From NCBI GenBank assembly GCA_023423065.1, contig JAFAGC010000120.1, forward strand, positions 20,873 to 84,872: 64,000 nt of DNA, given 5' to 3'. The position numbers and the translations under genes are program-made. Below the pieces are notes generated by a model that saw only the letters and a program-made list of their open reading frames with translations, made no database searches and was not told the DNA's origin. This DNA is from Pseudomonadota bacterium. GTDB lineage: Bacteria > Pseudomonadota > Gammaproteobacteria > Steroidobacterales > Steroidobacteraceae. Shown one piece after another: positions 1-8,315 of the stretch; position 1 is the first letter of the stretch, and each line of letters starts with the position of its first letter.

Positions 1-2
1 TG

Positions 3-482
3 GAAGGCCTGCTGACACACCTCGAGAACCACGACGTGTCGGTGGTCGCGGTCGCGCGCGCGACGATGCCCGAGCTGAACGTATTGCGCGAGCGCATGGG
101 CTGGCGCATCCCGTTCTACTCGTCGTTCGGATCGGACTTCAACTACGACTTCGGCGTGTCGTTCAAGCCGGAAGAAATGGCCGCCGGCCGCGCGTACTAC
201 AACTACGCGCACTGCGATCCGGGCATCGAGGACATCTCGGGCAACAGCGTGTTCTACCGCGACGACTCGGGCGAAATCTTCCACACGTACTCGAACTACG
301 CGCGCGGCGGCGAGGACTTCATGGCCATCTACCGCATCCTCGAAGCCCTGCCGAAGGGCCGCAACGAGAACGGACCTTACTACTCGCTCACCGACTGGGT
401 CCGGCCGCACGACATGTACGGCAAGGGCGGCGAAGTGGCCCCGAACGGCCGCTTCACGCCACCCGTCTCCTGCTGCATGTGA
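3..482 (+). CDS. DUF899 family (thioredoxin-like) protein, 5' truncated by window edge
   Basis: The reading frame is open to the first base of the window, so only the C-terminal part (about 159 residues) is present and the true start lies outside. The sequence carries the aromatic-rich segment FYSSFGSDFNYDFGVSF and the later HTYSNYARGGEDFMAIY block typical of DUF899 proteins, a thioredoxin-superfamily group of unknown substrate that is common in soil proteobacteria. The protein ends in a Cys-Cys-Met tail. The stop codon overlaps the earliest possible start of the following SDR gene, so the two are probably co-transcribed. Family assignment is from sequence memory; no biochemical role is claimed. 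Confidence 0.8.
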   Translation, partial: EGLLTHLENHDVSVVAVARATMPELNVLRERMGWRIPFYSSFGSDFNYDFGVSFKPEEMAAGRAYYNYAHCDPGIEDISGNSVFYRDDSGEIFHTYSNYARGGEDFMAIYRILEALPKGRNENGPYYSLTDWVRPHDMYGKGGEVAPNGRFTPPVSCCM

Positions 483-1381
483 ACGGCACCATGGAAAACA
501 CAGCTTCGAGGCGAGGATTCCTCGCGGGCGGCGCCGCGGCGGCCCTGCCATTGTCGGCACGCGGTGCGGATGGCACGAACCCCGCATCGCGAGCCGGTTT
601 GCTCGAGGGCAAGGTCGCCGTCGTGTACGGCGCCGCGGGTTCGATGGGTAGCGCGATCTCGCGTGCATTCGCGCACGAAGGCGCGCGCGTATTCCTGGCC
701 GGCCGCACGCGCGCCTCCCTCGATGCACTGGCGTCCGGACTGACACGCGACGGCGCCACGGCCACCGCGACCGTGGTCGACGCGATGGATCCCACCGCCG
801 TCGAAAAGCACCTCGAGACGATCGTCGCCGATGGCGGCGGCATCGACATCTCGTTCAATCTCATCGGCATCGGCGGCAACCAGGGCCAGCCGCTCACGGG
901 CATGACGCTCGATTCCTTCCAGGAGCCGATCGCGAACGCGATGCGCACGCAGTTCATCACGGCCACCGCGGCTGCGCGCCACATGGAAGAACGCGGCGGC
1001 GGCTCGATCCTCGCGCTCACCGCGCAGGTCGCACGCAAGCCCTACGTGGCGAGCGGCGGTTTCGGCGTCGCGTGCGCGGCCATCGAAGGCCTGTGGCGTC
1101 AGCTCGCCGTGGAGCTCGGACCGAAAGGAGTCAGGCTCGTGACGCTGCGGTCGGCCGGCTCCTCCGATGCGCCCGGGGTCTCCGCCGCGATTGCCGAACA
1201 CGCGAAGGCCGCGGGCGTGAGCCGCGAAGTCTTCGAGTCGCGCATCGCGGAGAAAACCATGCTGCGACGGATGCCGAAGATGGCCGAGATCGCCAACGCA
1301 GCCGTGTTCGCGGCGTCGGATCGTGCGAGCGCCTTGACCGCCGCCGTGCTCAACGCCACCTGCGGCGAGATCGCCGATTGA
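479..1381 (+). CDS. SDR-fold oxidoreductase with Tat-like leader and degenerate active site
   Basis: Short-chain dehydrogenase/reductase fold of about 300 residues. The nucleotide-binding glycine motif GAAGSMGSAI is at residues 51-60, followed by the usual Rossmann order. The N-terminus has a twin-arginine-like stretch, SRRGFLAGG, before an Ala-rich hydrophobic run, suggesting export or a vestigial leader. The catalytic YxxxK is not intact: the aligned segment reads GGFGVACAAIEG, giving Phe195 and Cys199, and the usual Ser region reads LALTAQ. Classical SDR chemistry therefore looks unlikely. Starts are GTG 479 (overlapping the previous stop) or ATG 491; neither has a strong ribosome-binding site. 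The next gene can start at TTG 1378, overlapping this stop. Confidence 0.85.
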   Translation: MNGTMENTASRRGFLAGGAAAALPLSARGADGTNPASRAGLLEGKVAVVYGAAGSMGSAISRAFAHEGARVFLAGRTRASLDALASGLTRDGATATATVVDAMDPTAVEKHLETIVADGGGIDISFNLIGIGGNQGQPLTGMTLDSFQEPIANAMRTQFITATAAARHMEERGGGSILALTAQVARKPYVASGGFGVACAAIEGLWRQLAVELGPKGVRLVTLRSAGSSDAPGVSAAIAEHAKAAGVSREVFESRIAEKTMLRRMPKMAEIANAAVFAASDRASALTAAVLNATCGEIAD

Positions 1382-2156
1382 GCGCGCTGCGCGTGCTCGT
1401 GTGGCTGAGCCCGTTCGCGCCGCTCGCGGCGCAGGCGCTGCCACCGCCTCCCGAGCCCGCGCCACCGCTGCTGTCCGAGTCCGAGGAAATCCGCATCTCG
1501 CTCGAAGCGGCGCCCGCTCACCTGCGCGACGACGCCGGCGTGTACGTGCTCGAGTCTTCCGGATATCGCCTGGCGCGCGCCAGCCGCAATGGCTTCCATT
1601 GCATCATCGAGCGAATCATCGCAACGCCTTCGAGCCGCGCTGCTTCGACGCGGAAGGCAGCGAAACGCTATTGCCCGTCGTGGTGTTCCGCGCCGAACTT
1701 CGCGCTCGCGGCGCAACGCGGGCGGCAATAGAACGCGAGGTGGCAGCGCGCTTTCAGCGCGGGGAATTCAGCGCGCCGCGCCGCGTCGGCATCTGCTACA
1801 TGCTTTCGACGCATAACGTGGTGGTCGTCGACGGGGAATCGCGGCGTGTACAAAGGGTCGGTCCGCGACTCCTGTTCTATGCGCCCAACCTCGGCAGCGC
1901 CGACCTCGGCTCGACGCCCAACCTCGAAGCGCGCATGCTGGTGATCGACGAAAACAGCGCGACGGCCATGATCGCGGTGCCCGTCGTCTCGGCCAAACGG
2001 ACGCGGGCAAACTACCTGTCGCCGGAAGGCGCGAGCCCGCTGTCGCGATCGGTGACGACCGCCACAGCGGAAGCCGCGCCGCAACACGCCTTCGCGGATG
2101 GGATCAGCGCAACGACTTCACGCCGTTCGACAGATCCCGGATCAGGTCCTCCGTAG
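1378..2156 (+). pseudogene. Secreted hypothetical protein, interrupted by a single-base frameshift
   Basis: Two overlapping frames form one protein. The first frame (TTG 1378 or GTG 1393) encodes a hydrophobic leader ending LAAQA, a Pro-rich segment and then YVLESSGYRLARASRNGF and CIIER. At about 1611-1616 homology passes to the next frame, which continues NHRNAFEPRCFDAEGSETLL, then GICYMLSTHN and LLFYAPNLGSADLGS and runs to a stop at 2156. Together these match, from memory, a family of exported proteins of about 220-240 residues found in proteobacteria and acidobacteria. One missing base after the ER codons explains the break. Either the gene is broken or the assembly has an indel. The last 53 bases overlap the convergent metB. 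Confidence 0.7.
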
Positions 2157-3261
2157 CCTCGATACCGATCGACAGGCGCAGCAGTCCATCGACCAGGCCG
2201 GCCGCGGCGCGAGCCTCGGGCGCCATCGCGGCGTGAGTCATGGTCGCGGGGTGCGCGACGAGGCTTTCGACGCCCCCCAGCGATTCGGCCAGCGAGAACA
2301 ATTCGAGCGCCTCCGAGAATCGACGCGCGCCTTCGATGCCGCCCTCGACTTCCAGCGTGACGATCGCGCCGAAGCCGGACTGCTGGCGTTTCGCGATCTC
2401 ATGACCGGGGTGCGACGCGAGGCCGGGGTAATACACCTTCTTCACCAGCGGCTGCTTCGCGAGGAATTCGGCCACGGCCTGCGCGTTCTTGCCGTGCTCG
2501 CGCAGCCGCACGTGCAACGTGCGCAATCCGCGCAGCGTGAGGAAGCTGTCGAACGGCGAACCCGTGAGGCCGAGGCAATTGCCCCACCACGCGAGCTGCT
2601 CGGAAACTTCCGGCTTGGCCGCGATGGCCGCGCCACCCACCACGTCGCTGTGGCCGTTGATGTACTTGGTCGTCGAATGGACCACGATGTCCGCGCCGAG
2701 CGAGATGGGCTTCTGCCAGCCCGGCGACAGGAACGTGTTGTCCGCGACGACGAGCGCGCCGATCGCATGTCCGCGGCGGGCGATGTCCGCGACGTCGGTG
2801 ATGCGCAGCAATGGGTTGCTCGGCGTTTCGATCCACACCATGGCCGCCGGCTTCGACAGCGCCGCGTTCACGGCGGCGGCGTCGTTGAAGTCGACGAAAT
2901 CGACGGCGAGTTCCTTGCGCTTGTTCCAGGCAGTGAACAGGCGGAACGTGCCGCCGTAACAGTCGTGCGGCACGACGACACGCGCGCCGACCGGCAGCAG
3001 GTGCCCGACGAGCGTGATCGCGCCCATGCCCGAGCCCGTGATGACCGCGCCGACGCCGCCTTCGAGATCCGCGAGCGCCTCGGCCAGCAGATCGCGCGTC
3101 GGATTTCCCGAGCGGCTGTAGTCGTACTTGCGCTTGTCGCCGAAAGCCCGGAATGCGTAGGTGGACGACAGGTGCAGCGGCGGCACCACGGCGCCGGTCA
3201 CGTCACAATTTTCGAGGCCCGCGCGCACGGCGCGGGTGTCCTGGGTCAGCGAGGTCGTCAT
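2104..3261 (-). CDS. metB: Cystathionine gamma-synthase (Cys/Met metabolism PLP enzyme)
   Basis: PLP-dependent transsulfuration enzyme of 385 residues that condenses activated homoserine with cysteine to give cystathionine. Key features are the substrate/PLP region YDYSRSGNPTRDLL (about 46-59), the GSGMGAI phosphate-binding stretch, and the Schiff-base lysine in VVHSTTKYINGHSD (Lys199). ATG 3261 is chosen because conserved homology begins there; the open frame upstream is antisense-like. It lies 19 bases downstream of metX in the same direction, so both are under the SAM riboswitch. The close family members MetZ/MetY (sulfhydrylases) cannot be excluded by sequence alone, though the sequence looks most like gamma-synthase/lyase enzymes. 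Confidence 0.93.
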   Translation of the reverse strand: MTTSLTQDTRAVRAGLENCDVTGAVVPPLHLSSTYAFRAFGDKRKYDYSRSGNPTRDLLAEALADLEGGVGAVITGSGMGAITLVGHLLPVGARVVVPHDCYGGTFRLFTAWNKRKELAVDFVDFNDAAAVNAALSKPAAMVWIETPSNPLLRITDVADIARRGHAIGALVVADNTFLSPGWQKPISLGADIVVHSTTKYINGHSDVVGGAAIAAKPEVSEQLAWWGNCLGLTGSPFDSFLTLRGLRTLHVRLREHGKNAQAVAEFLAKQPLVKKVYYPGLASHPGHEIAKRQQSGFGAIVTLEVEGGIEGARRFSEALELFSLAESLGGVESLVAHPATMTHAAMAPEARAAAGLVDGLLRLSIGIEATEDLIRDLSNGVKSLR

Positions 3262-3280
3262 CCGTCGGTTCCTGGGTTCG

Positions 3281-4330
3281 TTAGTTAGTTGTCGAAAGTA
3301 CGTTGGCGAAGATCGGCGCCAGGCGCCGGTTCTCCTTGAGAAAGGCGTCGTGTCCGTAGACCGACGAGATCTCGTGCAGCTCGGCGTTCGGCAGCCGCGC
3401 GACCATCGCACGCATGTCGGCGAGCGGCACGAGCTGGTCTTCGCGCACCGCGACCGCGGTGACGGGCGCGAAGATGCGCGCCGCGTCGACGCGGTGCAGG
3501 TCGATCGACTCGGACAGGCAGACGAAGGAGTCGGGCCGGTAACGCTGGGCGTATTCCGCGCCGCGCGCGAACAGGTATTCCTCGACCGGGAGCTGGAAGC
3601 GCTCGTCGACACGGCGCGCGGCGCCCGCGAAGCGCGCCGCGAACTCCTCCGGACTGCGGTACGTCGCCATCGCCAGCGCCCGCGCGAGCTCGAGGCCCTG
3701 CGCCGGGTTGCCCGACTCGATCCCGAACTTGACGATGCGCCGCTGCACGACGCGCCACGCGCTCGCCATCGGGTGCGCGCGGTCGGCCGCGCTGATCACG
3801 ATGAGACGCGCGACCCGGTCTGGATACCGCTCGCCGAACGCGAGCGCGACCATGCCTCCGTAAGAAGCGCCCGCAATGGCACGCAACGACGCGATGCCGA
3901 GATGGTTGATGAGCCGCAGCAGTAGTTCGGCCTGGTCGTAGGCCGAGATGCTCGGAAACGGTACGCCTTCGCGCGGACCGGTGGAATCGGCGCTGGCGCC
4001 GAGATAATCGAAGCTCAGGATACGGAAGCGCTGCGGATCGAGCGCGAGGCCCGGGCCCACCACTTCGTGCCACCAGCCACCGCGCGGTTCGTCGGGAATC
4101 CAGACACGGCGCGACGCCGAAATGCCGCCGAGCGCCACGACCACCGGCGCGCCCGCGGGACCCGCGATGCGCCAGGCGATCGACACGGACTCGAGGCTTC
4201 CGCCGAAATGCAGCTTGAGCTCGCCCGGGACCGCGAGGACGCCTTCCCGGGTCTGGATTCCGGAGCCCTGGGCAGCCTCCGCGCCGATGCCGGTCGGACC
4301 GTCACTGAGTTGCTTGTTGTCGTTGCTCAC
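3281..4330 (-). CDS. metX: Homoserine O-acyltransferase (MetX type)
   Basis: Alpha/beta-hydrolase-fold acyltransferase of 349 residues that activates homoserine, the first dedicated step of methionine synthesis. The nucleophile is Ser156 in AGASYGGMVAL, with Asp298 in VREDQLVP and His327 in YGHDAFLKE completing the triad. The oxyanion region reads ALGGISASRRV. In Xanthomonas-like bacteria this type is often a succinyltransferase, so acetyl versus succinyl specificity is left open. GTG 4330 is chosen because GGAG lies 6 bases upstream; an in-frame GTG at 4396 would add a non-conserved leader. The gene is first in the metX-metB operon, directly behind a SAM-I riboswitch. Confidence 0.9.
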   Translation of the reverse strand: MSNDNKQLSDGPTGIGAEAAQGSGIQTREGVLAVPGELKLHFGGSLESVSIAWRIAGPAGAPVVVALGGISASRRVWIPDEPRGGWWHEVVGPGLALDPQRFRILSFDYLGASADSTGPREGVPFPSISAYDQAELLLRLINHLGIASLRAIAGASYGGMVALAFGERYPDRVARLIVISAADRAHPMASAWRVVQRRIVKFGIESGNPAQGLELARALAMATYRSPEEFAARFAGAARRVDERFQLPVEEYLFARGAEYAQRYRPDSFVCLSESIDLHRVDAARIFAPVTAVAVREDQLVPLADMRAMVARLPNAELHEISSVYGHDAFLKENRRLAPIFANVLSTTN

Positions 4331-4414
4331 CGAATGCTCCAACCATTCATCGGGCACTCGCGGAGCAGCCGCGCGGGATGCGCGGCACCTCGCCACCGGG
4401 GATCAGGTGCTGAG

Positions 4415-4526
4415 GCTGCTCATCTGCCGGAATCCGTGAGGATTCCGCAGGAGTTGGCACCTTTCCGCTTGTGCGGCGGTTGCCCCGGCGTCTTCGGGCC
4501 CATCCCTCAGCCGGTCTCGATGAGTG
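4415..4526 (-). promoter_or_regulatory. SAM-I (S-box) riboswitch
   Basis: Read on the minus strand, the leader shows the S-box layout. P1 is CTCATC (4519-4524) pairing with GATGAG (4419-4424). It is followed by a GAGACCGGCTGAGGGA-type P2 entry, GCCGGGGCAACC, a variable P3 (CCGC...GCGG), the highly conserved AAAGGTGCCAACTCCTGC, a P4 hairpin GGAATCC/GGATTCC, and the closing GGCAGATGAG. These are the diagnostic blocks of SAM-I aptamers. Between the aptamer and the metX start is a GCCGCGC/GCGCGGC hairpin without a T-run, so control may be at translation. The known role is repression of methionine synthesis when SAM is high. Confidence 0.92.
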
Positions 4527-4609
4527 GCGCGGATTCTACGGGGCCGTGCGTCACGCGCGCAAGCATCCGGCCTTGCTTTTGTGCCGCGGCTCGTGTCCAA
4601 TGCGCCACC

Positions 4610-4627
4610 GTATTAGCGCGTTAATAC
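4610..4627. promoter_or_regulatory. Candidate autoregulatory operator for the his operon
   Basis: The sequence GTATTAGCGCGTTAATAC has perfect 6-base inverted arms (GTATTA/TAATAC) around GCGCGT. It lies 36 bases before the start of the TrpR-fold regulator that heads the his genes. TrpR itself binds an 18-base palindrome of similar layout, so this is the obvious target of the adjacent regulator. Function is inferred from position and symmetry. Confidence 0.6.
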
Positions 4628-4662
4628 ATTAATTCACTGACAAGCGATTCCATGGAACTGGC

Positions 4663-4974
4663 TTGAAGCAGCACCGCAACATCACCGCCCGGCAGGAAGC
4701 GCTCTCCGAACGCAACCTGTTCGCCGCCATGCTGACCCTGAAATCGGTCGACGAATGCCGTGCGTTCTTCCGGGACCTGTGTACACCGGCCGAGCTGCAG
4801 GCTCTCGCGGACCGCTGGGCCGTGGTCGAGTGGCTGCAGAAGGGCCTGCCCTACCGCGAGATTCACCGCCTTACGGGTGTGAGCGTCACGACCATCGGCC
4901 GGGTCGCCCGCTGCCTCCAGGACGGCAATGGCGGTTACTCGCTGGTCGTCTCGCGCCAGCATCGCCACGCCTGA
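4663..4974 (+). CDS. TrpR/YerC/YecD-family repressor of the his operon
   Basis: Small all-helical DNA-binding protein of 103 residues. It has the Trp-repressor-family core: FFRDLCTPAELQALADRW (about 34-51), then a helix-turn-helix, YREIHRLTGVSVTTIGRVARCL. In Xanthomonadales-like genomes a TrpR homologue in this position is predicted to repress histidine biosynthesis. It stands 52 bases before hisG, and a perfect inverted repeat precedes it. The start is TTG 4663 with GGA five bases upstream. The nearby ATG at 4652 is out of frame and stops after four codons. Whether histidine or another ligand is the corepressor cannot be told from sequence. Confidence 0.88.
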   Translation: MKQHRNITARQEALSERNLFAAMLTLKSVDECRAFFRDLCTPAELQALADRWAVVEWLQKGLPYREIHRLTGVSVTTIGRVARCLQDGNGGYSLVVSRQHRHA

Positions 4975-5026
4975 CCTTCCCTCCCGGGTTCGCCCGGATA
5001 CCCCATTCGCAACCCGATCCGATCTC

Positions 5027-5956
5027 ATGACACCTTCACTCAACGACCCTTCACTCAAAGACGCAGGCCAGCGCCTCAAGCTCGCCATCCAGAAGTCGGG
5101 GCGCCTCACCGACCCGTCACTCGAGCTGCTCAAGAACTGCGGCCTCAAACTTTCACGCGGCCGCGACCAGCTCATGGGCTTCGGCGAGAACATGCCGCTC
5201 GACGTGCTGTTCGTGCGCGACGACGACATCCCCGACCTCGTGCAGGAAGACGTCTGCGATCTCGGACTCGTCGGCCGCAACGTGCTCGAAGAGAAGCGCC
5301 TCGAGCTGCAGTCGCGCGGACACGCGGCGAACTTCACCGAAGTGCGCACGCTCGAGTACGGGCGTTGCCGCCTTTCGCTCGCCGTCCCGGAGGGGTTCAG
5401 CTACGAAGGCCCGCGCTCGCTCCAGGGCAAGCGCATCGCGACTACCTACCCGTTCACGCTCGAGCGCTATCTGCGCGAACGCAACGTGACCGCCGACATC
5501 GTGACGTTGTCGGGCGCGGTCGAGATCGCGCCGCGTCTCGGTCGCGCCGACGTGATCTGCGATCTCGTGTCGACCGGCTCGACGCTGCAGGCCAATCACC
5601 TGCGCGAGGTGGAGACCGTGCTCGAAAGCCAGGCGTTGCTGATCCGCACGCCGGTCGCGTTGTCGCCCGAGAAGCAGGAGTGGGTCGACCGCCTGCTGTT
5701 GCGCATCGACGGCGTCCAGCAGGTGCGCGAGAGCAAGTACATCATGCTGCACGCGCCGCGCTCGGCGCTGCCGGAGATCCGCCGGCTGCTGCCCGGCAGC
5801 GAGTCGCCGACGATCATTCCGCTCGAGGGATCGCAGGACAAGGTCGCGATCCACGCCGTGTGCCGCGAAAACGTGTTCTGGGAAACGCTCGAAAGCCTCA
5901 AGAAGGCGGGCGCGAGCGCCCTGCTCGTCCTGCCCGTGGAAAAGATGCTGGCCTGA
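5027..5956 (+). CDS. hisG: ATP phosphoribosyltransferase, long form
   Basis: Catalyses the first, feedback-controlled step of histidine synthesis, joining ATP and PRPP. The protein has 309 residues. The catalytic periplasmic-binding-protein-like domain starts at LKLAIQKSGRL and contains the PRPP-binding block VICDLVSTGSTLQANHL near residues 177-193. A C-terminal ACT-like regulatory domain is present (PEIRRLLPG through AIHAVCRENVFWETLE), so this is the long homohexameric form that does not need HisZ. ATG 5027 is chosen because homology starts shortly after it. The stop is two bases before the hisD start. Confidence 0.97.
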   Translation: MTPSLNDPSLKDAGQRLKLAIQKSGRLTDPSLELLKNCGLKLSRGRDQLMGFGENMPLDVLFVRDDDIPDLVQEDVCDLGLVGRNVLEEKRLELQSRGHAANFTEVRTLEYGRCRLSLAVPEGFSYEGPRSLQGKRIATTYPFTLERYLRERNVTADIVTLSGAVEIAPRLGRADVICDLVSTGSTLQANHLREVETVLESQALLIRTPVALSPEKQEWVDRLLLRIDGVQQVRESKYIMLHAPRSALPEIRRLLPGSESPTIIPLEGSQDKVAIHAVCRENVFWETLESLKKAGASALLVLPVEKMLA

Positions 5957-5958
5957 AG

Positions 5959-7269
5959 ATGCAGCTCATCGACTGGAAAACCGCTTCCGCCGAACAACGC
6001 CGCGCCGCGCTCTCGCGCCCGGCGGCGGAGTCGCGCGCGGACGTGCAACGCGACGTCGCGGAAATCGTCGCCGCGGTCCGCGCCGAGGGTGATGCCGCGC
6101 TGCGCCGCTACATGCAGAAATTCAGCGGCACGACGCTCGACGACCTGCGCGTGGGTCCGGCCGAATTCGCGGAGGCGCGCGCGAGTCTCACCCGCACGCA
6201 GATCGCCGCGCTCGAACGCGCGGTGGCGAACGTCACGAAGTTTCACGAGGCCCAGCAGGCGCAGCCGTTGTCCGTCGAGACCATGCCCGGAGTCGTCTGC
6301 GAGCGGATCGTGCGTCCGATTCGCAGCGTGGGCCTGTACGTGCCCGCCGGTTCCGCCCCGCTTCCCTCGACCGCGATCATGCTCGCGGCGCCCGCGCGCG
6401 TCGCCGGCTGTCCTTTGCGCGCGATCGCCTGTTCGCCCAACGCGGACGGCAAGGTGCACGCCTCGGTGCTCGTGGCCGCCGAGCTGTGCGGCGTCGAGAC
6501 CGTCTACAAGATGGGCGGCGCGCAGGCCATCGCCGCGTTCGCGTTCGGCACGGAGTCGGTCGGGAAGGTCGACAAGATCTTCGGCCCGGGCAGTGCGTGG
6601 GTGACGATGGCCAAACAACTCGTGGCCGCGGACCCCGCGGGCGCCGCGATCGATCTGCCGGCCGGCCCCTCCGAAGTCCTGGTCATCGCGGATGAGTCCG
6701 CGAATCCGAAGTTCGTCGCGGCGGATCTGCTCGCGCAGGCCGAGCACGACACGATCGCGCAGGTCATCCTCGTCACGACGTCCGCGGCGCTCGCGCGCGC
6801 CGTCATCGTCGAGGCCGCCGCGCAAGCCCACAAACTGACCCGCGAACACATCGTCGACGAATCGATGCGCCACAGCCGCGTCATCGTCGTGCCCGATCTC
6901 GACACGGCGCTTGCCGTGTCCAACGACTATGCGCCCGAACACCTGATCATCCAGACGCGCGATGCGCGCGCGTTGCTGCCGCGTGTCGAAAGCGCGGGCT
7001 CGGTATTCGTCGGCGAATGGTCGCCGGAATCGATGGGCGACTACTGCTCGGGCACCAACCACGTGTTGCCTACCTACGGCTATGCGCGCAGTTACAGCGG
7101 CGTGTCGCTCGCGGACTTCCAGAAGCGCATCACCGTGCAGGAATTGAGCGCGGCCGGATTACGCGACCTTGGCCCCACGGCCATCGCGATCTCGACGCTC
7201 GAAGGCCTGGACGCGCACGGCAACGCGGTGCGCGTGCGACTCGATGCCCTCGCGGGGAAGACGTCATGA
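5959..7269 (+). CDS. hisD: Histidinol dehydrogenase
   Basis: Oxidises L-histidinol to L-histidine in two NAD-dependent steps, the last step of the pathway. It has 436 residues, the usual length. Signature blocks include the nucleotide-binding FGPGSAWVTMAKQLV, the LPAGPSEVLVIAD segment, the AEHDTIAQ zinc/substrate region, and the catalytic pair Glu327-His328 in DYAPEHLIIQ. GSVFVGEWSPESMGDYCSG near the C-terminus is also highly conserved. The start ATG lies two bases after the hisG stop, and the stop overlaps the hisC start (ATGA), indicating translational coupling. Confidence 0.97.
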   Translation: MQLIDWKTASAEQRRAALSRPAAESRADVQRDVAEIVAAVRAEGDAALRRYMQKFSGTTLDDLRVGPAEFAEARASLTRTQIAALERAVANVTKFHEAQQAQPLSVETMPGVVCERIVRPIRSVGLYVPAGSAPLPSTAIMLAAPARVAGCPLRAIACSPNADGKVHASVLVAAELCGVETVYKMGGAQAIAAFAFGTESVGKVDKIFGPGSAWVTMAKQLVAADPAGAAIDLPAGPSEVLVIADESANPKFVAADLLAQAEHDTIAQVILVTTSAALARAVIVEAAAQAHKLTREHIVDESMRHSRVIVVPDLDTALAVSNDYAPEHLIIQTRDARALLPRVESAGSVFVGEWSPESMGDYCSGTNHVLPTYGYARSYSGVSLADFQKRITVQELSAAGLRDLGPTAIAISTLEGLDAHGNAVRVRLDALAGKTS

Positions 7270-8315
7270 GCGACATCCTCGCGCTCGCGCGTCCCGACAT
7301 CGTCGCGCTCAAGGCCTATTCGCACGCGAGCTGGGACCCGGCGTTCGATCGCCTGCACGCCAACGAGCTGCCGTGGCGCGCCGAGACGGACCGTTCGCAA
7401 GCCGGGCTGAATCGTTATCCCGAGCCGCACCCACACGTGCTCGCCGAAAGGCTGGCGCAACTGTACGGCGTGCCCGTCGAGAATCTGCTGCCCGGCCGCG
7501 GCAGCGACGAATCGATCGACCTGCTCGTGCGCGGGTTCTGCCGCGCCGGCGTCGACAACGTGATCATCTGCCCGCCGACCTTCGGCATGTATTCGGTCGC
7601 GGCGCGCATCCAGGGCGCGGCCGTGCGCGAAGTTCCGCTCGTGCGCGAACGCGGCTTCGCGCTCGACGTCGCCGGCGTGCTCGCGGCCTGCGATGCGAAC
7701 ACGAAGATCGTGTTCCTGTGCTCGCCCAACAATCCGACGGGCAATGCGATGGACCCGGCGGCCATCGAGCAGGTGCTGACCGCGCTCGCCGGCCGCGCGC
7801 TCGTCGCGGTGGACGAGGCGTACATCGAATTCTCCGGCGACACTTCGCTGACTACGCAACTCGAGCGTTTCCCGAATCTCGTCGTGCTGCGCACGTTGTC
7901 GAAGGCCTTCGGCCTCGCCGGCGCACGCGTGGGTTCGCTGATCGCCGCCGCGCCGATCGTCGCGCTGCTCGGCAAGGTGATTCCGCCCTATTCCATTCCG
8001 CAGCTCACCATCGAGGCCGTGCTCGCGACGCTCAGTGGCCCGCAGCTCGCCATCCAGCGCGAACGCGTCAACCAGGTGCGCGCGGAGCGCGACCGCCTCG
8101 CGGCCGCGCTGGTCGATGCGCGTGCCGTGCGCAAAATCTGGCCGAGCGTCGCCAATTTCCTGCTGGTGGATTTCGAGGATGCCGAAGGCGCGCTCGGCGC
8201 CGCGCGCGACGCGAAGCTGCTGATCCGCGACATGCGCAGCGTCTCGCCGCAATCACTGCGCATTTCGGTCGGCACGCCCGAGCAGAACGATCGCCTGATC
8301 CGGAGTTTCACGTGA
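7266..8315 (+). CDS. hisC: Histidinol-phosphate aminotransferase
   Basis: Class I/II fold PLP aminotransferase of 349 residues that transfers the amino group of glutamate to imidazole-acetol phosphate. The NNPTGN motif (FLCSPNNPTGNAMDP), the AVDEAYIEF strand with its PLP-contacting Asp, and the Schiff-base Lys213 in RTLSKAFGLAGARVG are all present. The ATG overlaps the hisD stop by four bases and the stop overlaps the hisB GTG start. Position in the his operon fixes its role among otherwise similar aminotransferases. Confidence 0.96.
   Translation: MSDILALARPDIVALKAYSHASWDPAFDRLHANELPWRAETDRSQAGLNRYPEPHPHVLAERLAQLYGVPVENLLPGRGSDESIDLLVRGFCRAGVDNVIICPPTFGMYSVAARIQGAAVREVPLVRERGFALDVAGVLAACDANTKIVFLCSPNNPTGNAMDPAAIEQVLTALAGRALVAVDEAYIEFSGDTSLTTQLERFPNLVVLRTLSKAFGLAGARVGSLIAAAPIVALLGKVIPPYSIPQLTIEAVLATLSGPQLAIQRERVNQVRAERDRLAAALVDARAVRKIWPSVANFLLVDFEDAEGALGAARDAKLLIRDMRSVSPQSLRISVGTPEQNDRLIRSFT

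Noticed and set aside
3262..3612. N-terminal extension of metB (116 extra codons)
   Set aside because: The extension is Ser/Arg/Thr-rich antisense-like sequence overlapping metX; family homology starts at ATG 3261.
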